This document shows positions 58,013 to 64,000 of a stretch of DNA of 64,000 nt, piece after piece. Where the stretch lies: assembly GCF_008271695.1 (NCBI RefSeq), contig NZ_VKKY01000002.1, forward strand, positions 372,001-436,000, in the 5' to 3' direction. The position numbers and the translations under genes are program-made. The stretch's first letter is position 1; each line of letters begins with the position of its first letter. Origin of the DNA: Rufibacter hautae. GTDB taxonomy: Bacteria; Bacteroidota; Bacteroidia; Cytophagales; Hymenobacteraceae. The notes under the pieces are model-generated. The model was given only the letters and a program-made list of their open reading frames with translations, did no database searches and had not been told where the DNA came from.

Positions 58013-58918
58013 ATGAAATGGCAAGGCAGAAGAAAAAGCAGCAATATAGAAGACCGTAGGGGAGAAGGTGGAAGCGGGTTCGGAGGCGGAGGCGGCAGGG
58101 GCATAAGCCCCATGCTGCTCTTGCCTTTGTTCCGGCTCCTTTTCTCTAAGGCGGGGCTGGTTGTGGTCGCCATAATCGCTGTGGTGCTATTTTTGACAGG
58201 AACCAACCCGTTAACACTCCTGCAGCAGTTCGTGGGTGGGGAGCCGCAGTATGCCCAGTCAAGCCCCTCCCAGCGGAGCCCGGAGGAGCAGGCCCTTGCC
58301 GACCAGACGGCCACTGTACTGGCAGATTCCGAGGACGTTTGGAACAAGCTGATACAAGGGTACCGGGAACCCACCCTGGTGCTGTTCACCGAGCAGGTGA
58401 CCTCGGCCTGCGGACTCGCCTCGGCCGCCTCTGGGCCTTTTTACTGCCCCGGGGACGAGAAGCTGTACATAGACCTGGGCTTTTTCGGCGAGATGGAGAA
58501 CAGGCTAGGCGCCGAGGGGGACTTCGCACAGGCCTACGTGGTGGGTCATGAGGTGGGGCACCACGTGCAGAAACTCCTTGGCACCATGGAGCAGGTGAAC
58601 GCGATGCGGGGTCGATTGTCGGAGACGGAGTTCAACCGGTTAATGGTACGGGTAGAACTGCAGGCTGATTTCTATGCCGGCCTGTGGGCACACCATACCC
58701 AGAGGGCGACCGGGTTCCTGGAGCCGGGAGACCTGGAGGAGGCCTTGAACGCGGCAAGCGCCATCGGTGATGACCACTTACAGAGGCAGTCCACCGGCAG
58801 GGTAGTGCCGGACTCCTTTACCCACGGCACCTCCGCCCAGAGGGTAAGATGGTTCAGGAAAGGATTCGAAACTGGTGATATGTCTCAAGGCGACACCTTC
58901 AACGCTGCCGAGTTGTAG
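58013..58918 (+). CDS. Neutral zinc metallopeptidase (YpfJ-like)
   Basis: 301 residues. A Gly-rich N-terminus (GFGGGGGRG) and one membrane helix (about 46-63, VVVAIIAVVLFLTG). The zinc site is H179-E180-x2-H183 (GHEVGHHVQ), with the later VELQADFYAGLWAHH motif supplying the third ligand. FYCPGDEKLYIDLGFF is also typical of the family (PF04228). Membrane-anchored; which side the peptidase faces and its target are unknown. The gene is visibly more GC-rich than both neighbours, which suggests acquisition by transfer. Confidence 0.9.
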   Translation: MKWQGRRKSSNIEDRRGEGGSGFGGGGGRGISPMLLLPLFRLLFSKAGLVVVAIIAVVLFLTGTNPLTLLQQFVGGEPQYAQSSPSQRSPEEQALADQTATVLADSEDVWNKLIQGYREPTLVLFTEQVTSACGLASAASGPFYCPGDEKLYIDLGFFGEMENRLGAEGDFAQAYVVGHEVGHHVQKLLGTMEQVNAMRGRLSETEFNRLMVRVELQADFYAGLWAHHTQRATGFLEPGDLEEALNAASAIGDDHLQRQSTGRVVPDSFTHGTSAQRVRWFRKGFETGDMSQGDTFNAAEL

Positions 58919-59191
58919 GGCTACACCAGTAAGGAGAATATTAGGCTTGGTCCTTGGGCAAAAAACGAATGATTAGGGAGGCAGCTAGAAGAATTTGTAC
59001 GTAAATGCGTACGCACCGAAAACAAAAAATATAGTAAGTTCTTGTCTTAGTGGCTTTTGCTTTTACGCTGTAGACCGTAGGATAGAATTATCGAACCTTT
59101 TCCACCATGATTTAATGCATTTAAAGCGGTATCTGGATACGTAGATCAAAATTTCTAAATGGTAATCAGAATAAGTTAAGAAGAGATCAAC

Positions 59192-59923
59192 TTATTTTGC
59201 ATTTGCCTTCAGAGTACTATTAAAAATATCGCTATACATTCTTCCGATAGGGATGTAATTATCCTGTATAACAACATAACTACTGTTGAAGGCTTCTACT
59301 TTATCTAAAGAGATGATGAATGATCTGTGTACCCGGGAAAACAAAGTATCAGGTAATTTCTCTTCCATTTCTGAAATGGCCTGGTATGTGCGATAAACCT
59401 CACATTTAGTATGTATCAATAAGCAGTTTCGTTGGGCTTCAAGGTAAAGGATATCATCCAAATAGATCTTTACCATTTTACGGTCACACTTAACAAAAAT
59501 AAATGGCCTTTCAGCCGGTTTATTTTGCGTTGGAAAAATTATGGGATTATTGGATTGGTAAAGAGTAAGAAAGCGGTTTACAGCTCTGGAAAACCTTTCA
59601 AATGAGATAGGTTTCAGAAGGTAATCTACTGCATTTAACTCAAATCCTTGAACAGCATATTCGGTATATGCTGTTGTAAAGATTATGCCTGTGGAGTTCT
59701 TTATTGTTTCGGCGACCTTATTACCCGGCATGCCAGGTAAATTAATGTCTAAAAAGACTAAGTCAACTTTCCCCGAATTCAAAACTTCAAGTGCTTTTGT
59801 ACTGCTGCTGAAAGTCCCTATCAATTTAAGAAAATGAAACCGGGCAATATGCATTTGCAGTACGGTAGCTGCCGGTAATTCATCCTCAATGATAATGCAG
59901 TTGATGTCGTCATGCGGCTGCAT
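59192..59923 (-). CDS. LytTR-family response regulator
   Basis: 243 residues. The receiver domain (about 8-122) has the acidic pocket IIIEDE, the phosphoacceptor Asp in LVFLDINLPG, and the conserved Thr/Lys positions (IIFTTAY, LLKPI). The LytTR DNA-binding domain (about 145-240) has VKCDRKMVKIYLDDILYLEA and FSRVHRSFII. It overlaps the sensor kinase gene by 14 bases and is its partner. Confidence 0.92.
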   Translation of the reverse strand: MQPHDDINCIIIEDELPAATVLQMHIARFHFLKLIGTFSSSTKALEVLNSGKVDLVFLDINLPGMPGNKVAETIKNSTGIIFTTAYTEYAVQGFELNAVDYLLKPISFERFSRAVNRFLTLYQSNNPIIFPTQNKPAERPFIFVKCDRKMVKIYLDDILYLEAQRNCLLIHTKCEVYRTYQAISEMEEKLPDTLFSRVHRSFIISLDKVEAFNSSYVVIQDNYIPIGRMYSDIFNSTLKANAK

Positions 59924-60983
59924 ATAGTTTTATTTTTAGGGATATAAAATAACTGTCTTCCTGTTCAGAGACATTCAAGGAATGATTTTCAGGGTAAAGT
60001 AGAGTGAGTCGCTTTTTAACGTTCACGATCCCAAATCCGCTTTGCCCTTCCAGAGCTTCATCAACAGATTTCTTTCTTGGGATACTGTTTTCTACTTTCA
60101 ATGTAAGGCAATTTTCTTTTATGGAAATATAGATGGTGATCCAGCCATTCTCCCTTTCATCGTTCATGCAATGCTTAAAACTGTTTTCTATGAAGGGCAG
60201 CATCAGGAAAGGTTCTATCATCTTGTTTGTAACTTCACCCGTAACTGAAAAGCTCAGGTCAATCCGGTTATTGAAGCGCATTTGCTGCAGCGCAATGTAA
60301 TTGCTGAGATACCGAATTTCTTTTTCAAGCGAAATGGTTTTGTCGTTTGCCTCATACACAGAAAAGCGCAGCAGCGAAGAAATCTGAAGCAACATATCTG
60401 CTGCATCATCTGATTTGGCCAGTATTCTGGAATAGAGGCTGTTCAGTACATTGAACATGAAATGAGGGTGAAACTGGTTTCGCAAAGAATTTAACTCAGC
60501 TTGCATTTTTTCTGCCTGAATGGCCTGAGCTCTGTTCTTCTCTTTTGCCCAATAGTAAAAAAGCTTAATGGAAAAAGGTACGGTAACCACAAACTGCAGT
60601 TTAATAACACTGTACAAGTACGGGGCTGTGCTCAATAAGGGCTCTTTTACCCAATTAGTCAGGAAGTAACTTAGGATGATGTGGTTATCTATCAATCTTT
60701 GTAGGAAAGCGAAGATTACCAGGAGACATGTATAAATGATGAGAAAGCTTATTATCCTGTTCTGGAAGAACATGGTATCCATCAGCCCCTCCACTACAAG
60801 CAGAACAAAAATTATTTTTGGAAGAAGACTGAATAATTCATTATAGAAAGCAGTCGAAATATCCCTGGAAGCAAAACCCTGCAAAAGACTGAACAGCACC
60901 ACGTAGCCTGCCCAATATATTACATACATAGTGCGTTTGCCTGCCCTGGTGGGTGTAAAAACCTCTGTCTTTAGCTGGGTCAT
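59910..60983 (-). CDS. LytS-type sensor histidine kinase
   Basis: 357 residues. About four membrane helices in the first 150 residues, a short coiled linker (RAQAIQAEKMQAELNSL), then a His_kinase domain with the phosphoacceptor in QFHPHFMFNVLNSLYS and an ATPase part with LPFIENSFKH and GFGIVNVKKRL. It phosphorylates the LytTR regulator encoded next to it. Signal unknown. It is divergent from the GH13 amylase gene, with 212 bases between. Confidence 0.92.
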   Translation of the reverse strand: MTQLKTEVFTPTRAGKRTMYVIYWAGYVVLFSLLQGFASRDISTAFYNELFSLLPKIIFVLLVVEGLMDTMFFQNRIISFLIIYTCLLVIFAFLQRLIDNHIILSYFLTNWVKEPLLSTAPYLYSVIKLQFVVTVPFSIKLFYYWAKEKNRAQAIQAEKMQAELNSLRNQFHPHFMFNVLNSLYSRILAKSDDAADMLLQISSLLRFSVYEANDKTISLEKEIRYLSNYIALQQMRFNNRIDLSFSVTGEVTNKMIEPFLMLPFIENSFKHCMNDERENGWITIYISIKENCLTLKVENSIPRKKSVDEALEGQSGFGIVNVKKRLTLLYPENHSLNVSEQEDSYFISLKIKLYAAA

Positions 60984-61195
60984 AAGTAGGGTGGGTGAGT
61001 CCAGTGAAGTGCATGCAAAGTAAGGACTTTACTCTTTATCTATTTATCCAAGCAAAGAATACCTTCCTATAAGGTCCAATAAACCCTCTCCCCAGTTGTT
61101 TGTATCGGTAAACCTGATTTATGTATTGGATGATTTTTACTTTTTAAGATCAAAATTATATTGATCCCAATTTAAAAAGTTAAAGACAACGCAAT

Positions 61196-63058
61196 ATGAC
61201 ACAAGGTAAACTAGTGGTGCTTTTTCTGATTGTTTTTGGGATTACCTCCGTAAGCGCAAAGGCCGCTACGGACGTTTACCCTACCAATTGGTGGACAGGT
61301 ATGAAGATGAACCAGATACAGTTGCTGATCCGCAGTACAGATGAGAACCTGGCCAGTAAAAAAGTAAGCATTTCTTACCCAGGGATTACCATCCTTAAAA
61401 CCCACCACTTTGAAAATGCCAGGTACGTGGCTGTAGATATTTCCATTGCATCCACTTCCAAACCAGGCGTTGTAACGATAGCGTTAACAGGAAAGTGGAA
61501 TACCCAAAAGATAAAGTGGCGATTGGACCAAAAGCGGGAGGGCAATGGCACTGTTTATGCGCAGGGTGTTACTTCTTCCGATTTTATCGACCTACTGATA
61601 GCGGACAGGTTCAGCAACGGTGATACTTCCAACGACCGCGTTGCAGGTATGCGCGATCAGAGTTTAAACAGAAAGGAATTATACCACCGGCACGGCGGCG
61701 ATTTCCAGGGTATAATCAATCATATTGATTATTTCAAAGGCCTTGGTGTTTCTGCTCTGTGGTTGCTTCCAGTCCTTGAAAACGACCGCCCAGACAGAAC
61801 TGAACATGGGTATGCTATCACCAACCATTATAAGATAGACCCGCGCCTGGGTGGGGCAGCTAAGTATAAGGAGCTGAGTGATGCCCTGCACAAAAATGGC
61901 ATGAAGCTGATCATGGACGCGGTATATAACCATACTGGTTTAGAGCATTTTTTAGAAATGGACCCACCCGCCAAAGACTGGATGCACCGCTGGCCTTCTT
62001 TTACGCAGACTACTTACAGAGAACAGACGTTGTTTGACCCGTATGCCGCTCCATCTGATAAAAAGAGAATGAGTGATGGCTGGTTTGATAATGGCATGCC
62101 TGACATCAATCAGAACAATCCGTTCATGGCCAATTTTATGATACAGAACATGATTTGGTACATACAGGAGTTCGGCATTGACGGCATTCGCATTGATACC
62201 TATACTTACAGTGATCTTGAGTTTGCTAACCGATGCAACAAAGCTATTCTGGATGAATACCCTAACATCACCATGTTTGGCGAAACCCGGGTGTTCGGCA
62301 CTGCCAACCAGGCTTACTTTAATGCGAATAACCTGAATTTACCGTATAAAAGTAACCTGCAGGCTTCCGTAGATTTCCAGTGCCTTTACCATGGTATTAT
62401 ACCTGCGCTAACAGAACCTATCAACTGGACAAACGGAGTAAACAAGCTTTATAATACTGCCAGCAATGATTTCCTTAATAAGAACCCCATGCAAAATGTA
62501 TTGCTGCTGGATAACCATGATGAACCACGGTTTTTCTCTGTAGTAGGAGAAGATGTGGAGAAGCAAAAGATGGGGTACCAATGGCTGCTGACCTATCGAG
62601 GTATTCCGCAGTTATACTATGGGTCAGAAGTTTTACTAAAAGGCTTTACCAGCCCGTATGATGGGTTAGTGAGATCAGATTTTCCGGGGGGATGGAATGG
62701 CGACACTAAAAATGCCTTTACTGGCAAAGGGCTCACGCAGGATGAACGCACAGTTCAGGATTTGGTCAGGAAGTTGGGCAATTTCAGGAAAAACTCCTCT
62801 GCTATTAAATCGGGCAAGATGATGCATTATGTTCCGGTTGACGGAGTGTATGTCTACTTTAGGTATGATGATGATCAGACTATCATGTGCGTGATGAATA
62901 CAGATAGCAAAGGCCATGAGCTGGATTTCAGCAAGTATGTTGAAAGAACAGGCAGTTTCACTGAGGCAGTTAACATTATCAATAATGATAAAATAAAAAC
63001 CTCAGAGAGAACTTCCATCCCAGCAATGCAGATGTGGGTGCTAGAATTAAAAAAATAG
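61196..63058 (+). CDS. GH13 alpha-amylase family enzyme (cyclomaltodextrinase/neopullulanase-like)
   Basis: 620 residues with a signal peptide ending SVSAKA. An N-terminal beta domain (about 25-120, TNWWTGMKMNQIQLLIR) is of the cyclomaltodextrinase type. The catalytic (beta/alpha)8 barrel has D334 (GIRIDTYTY, nucleophile), E363 (FGETRVFG, acid/base) and D442 (LLDNHDEPRF). It should split alpha-1,4-glucans or cyclodextrins in the periplasm or at the surface. A short beta domain ends the chain (VLELKK). No SusC/SusD pair is in the window. Confidence 0.92.
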   Translation: MTQGKLVVLFLIVFGITSVSAKAATDVYPTNWWTGMKMNQIQLLIRSTDENLASKKVSISYPGITILKTHHFENARYVAVDISIASTSKPGVVTIALTGKWNTQKIKWRLDQKREGNGTVYAQGVTSSDFIDLLIADRFSNGDTSNDRVAGMRDQSLNRKELYHRHGGDFQGIINHIDYFKGLGVSALWLLPVLENDRPDRTEHGYAITNHYKIDPRLGGAAKYKELSDALHKNGMKLIMDAVYNHTGLEHFLEMDPPAKDWMHRWPSFTQTTYREQTLFDPYAAPSDKKRMSDGWFDNGMPDINQNNPFMANFMIQNMIWYIQEFGIDGIRIDTYTYSDLEFANRCNKAILDEYPNITMFGETRVFGTANQAYFNANNLNLPYKSNLQASVDFQCLYHGIIPALTEPINWTNGVNKLYNTASNDFLNKNPMQNVLLLDNHDEPRFFSVVGEDVEKQKMGYQWLLTYRGIPQLYYGSEVLLKGFTSPYDGLVRSDFPGGWNGDTKNAFTGKGLTQDERTVQDLVRKLGNFRKNSSAIKSGKMMHYVPVDGVYVYFRYDDDQTIMCVMNTDSKGHELDFSKYVERTGSFTEAVNIINNDKIKTSERTSIPAMQMWVLELKK

Positions 63059-63095
63059 GCACAAAGCGTCCGCACTCTATCCATTAGCAGGTCAG

Positions 63096-63278
63096 ATGAA
63101 TTAGCAACAAAACTACATCGCTTCACTAACTTCTTTGCGTGGTATAGCCGCCCTATGGGTCATGCTGTTTCATCTGGATGTGATTTTCTTTTCCAAGGGT
63201 TTTAGTCCTTTGGTGCCGCACGAGCTTACCGGCCTTATTACGAAAGGGTATTTGTGGGTTGAATTACCGGTAACCTAA
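63096..63278 (+). pseudogene. Truncated acyltransferase-3 family gene
   Basis: ATG-AAT is followed at once by a TAG stop (63102-63104). The same frame then runs 57 codons, starting QQNYIASLTSLRGIAALWV and ending GYLWVELPVT before TAA. LTSLRGIAALWVMLFHLD is the start typical of membrane O-acyltransferases (OafA/YrhL-like). The frame breaks off where the family continues with KGYLWVDFFFVLSG. So it is a 5' remnant with an early stop and a lost 3' part, beside tRNA-Glu. Confidence 0.8.
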
Positions 63279-63313
63279 TAAAGGTGAATTGCAAAAAGGA
63301 AAAATTTGACTAC

Positions 63314-63350
63314 AAAAAAAGCCGCTCCATTTGCATGAAGCGGCTTTTTG
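63314..63350 (-). terminator. Rho-independent terminator of tRNA-Glu
   Basis: On the minus strand AGCCGCT pairs with AGCGGCT around a 13-base loop. An A-run precedes it and a T-run follows. It starts directly after the tRNA. Confidence 0.88.
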
Positions 63351-63422
63351 TAGTCCGTAGGGGAATCGAACCCCTGTTACCAGAATGAAAATCTGGTGTC
63401 CTAACCCCTAGACGAACGGACC
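63351..63422 (-). tRNA. tRNA-Glu (anticodon UUC)
   Basis: 72 bases form a full cloverleaf. The acceptor stem GGTCCGT pairs with ACGGACT (last pair G-U). The anticodon stem CCAGA/TCTGG holds the loop TTTTCAT with TTC. The T arm is AGGGG-TTCGATT-CCCCT. The discriminator base is A. The 3' CCA is not encoded. Confidence 0.97.
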
Positions 63423-63601
63423 ATCTTTCGGTTTTGATGGTGCAAATATAGAAGGCCGATTTTTATCTGACAAGCATCTTTGTTAAAATAAATGCGTTTA
63501 AACGGTAATTGACTCAAAATGAGGCGGTAAATTTTTAGTTTGTTTTGCCTGTCTTAACATGTAACTTGCCGCCGTTAAACCAGAATAAAACCTTAAGTAA
63601 A

Positions 63602-64000
63602 ATGTCTAAGAAAATAAGAGTAGCCATCAATGGCTTTGGCCGTATCGGCCGTCTTACCTTTAGGACTCTGATAGAGCACGAAAATGTAGAAGTGGTAGGT
63701 ATTAACGACCTGACGGACAATGCCACCCTTGCTCATTTATTAAAATATGACTCTGTACACGGCCGTTTCAACGGAACCGTTTCTGCAGATGAAAGCAGCA
63801 TTACCGTTAACGGAAACCGCATTGAGGTTTTCGCCGAGCGTGAGCCAAAGAACCTGCCTTGGGGCAAATTGGAGGTTGACGTTGTATTAGAGTCTACCGG
63901 ACGTTTTGTGGACGAGAAAGGTGCTGGCGGGCACTTAGAGGCAGGCGCCAAGAAAGTGGTGATCTCTGCTCCGGCCAAAGGCAACATCCCAACGGTAGTG
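63602..64000 (+). CDS. gapA: Glyceraldehyde-3-phosphate dehydrogenase, 3' end outside window
   Basis: 133 codons up to the window edge. The start [20 protein letters not shown] is the NAD-binding signature. Further support comes from [20 protein letters not shown] and [20 protein letters not shown]. The active-site Cys region lies beyond the window. Central glycolysis enzyme in the cytoplasm. Confidence 0.95.
   Translation, partial: MSKKIRVAINGFGRIGRLTFRTLIEHENVEVVGINDLTDNATLAHLLKYDSVHGRFNGTVSADESSITVNGNRIEVFAEREPKNLPWGKLEVDVVLESTGRFVDEKGAGGHLEAGAKKVVISAPAKGNIPTVV

Overview
The window looks like chromosome of an aerobic, probably pigmented member of the Bacteroidota, most likely order Cytophagales near Hymenobacteraceae (Rufibacter or Pontibacter-like). 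This placement is an inference. It rests on four very large secreted proteins with C-terminal type IX secretion (T9SS) sorting domains, on TAnnTTTG -7 promoter boxes close to start codons, on LytS/LytTR regulators, and on moderate GC content. No rRNA, CRISPR array, phage or intact insertion sequence is visible. One tRNA (Glu, UUC) is present. Both window edges cut genes: a membrane histidine kinase on the left and gapA on the right.

Layout. 0-7.3 kb is signalling: the truncated kinase faces a two-gene unit made of a kinase-less bacteriophytochrome photosensory core and a giant CheB-CheR-PAS-histidine kinase. 7.9-11.4 kb is a T9SS-exported surface protein. 11.5-18.1 kb is mostly housekeeping: a long PurF-like amidotransferase, an EamA transporter, aspartate ammonia-lyase, a pirin and two small unknown proteins. 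18.3-42.5 kb is an accessory, surface-rich region. It holds a 1.8-2 kilo-residue MBG-repeat protein and a three-gene operon of beta-barrel, lipoprotein and radical SAM protein. It also holds a MobA-like fusion, a GyrI-like protein, a coiled-coil exported protein, and two tandem paralogous NHL/IPT giant T9SS proteins. 43.2-48.5 kb is a tightly coupled tetR-ABC-hlyD-tolC export operon whose ABC protein has lost all canonical catalytic motifs. 48.7-51.5 kb has an AraC regulator and a cupin with a shared upstream element, a small unknown protein and a YceI lipoprotein. 51.8-58.9 kb has a sialate O-acetylesterase-like enzyme, a serine hydrolase with TPR tail, a fatty acid desaturase-like membrane protein and a GC-rich zinc metallopeptidase. 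59.2-63.1 kb has a LytS/LytR pair divergent from a GH13 amylase. Then come an acyltransferase-3 pseudogene, tRNA-Glu and gapA.

How genes work together. The clearest functional units are: (1) phytochrome plus CheBR kinase, where the sensor lacks an output domain and the next gene supplies one; (2) araC plus cupin, sharing a 17-bp element at identical distance from a -7 box; (3) tetR plus the three-component envelope exporter; (4) the barrel-lipoprotein-radical SAM operon, which has no function I can name. Several intergenic gaps carry a degenerate palindrome with a TTTAG-CCTGTTTT core, in places forming the terminator between convergent genes.
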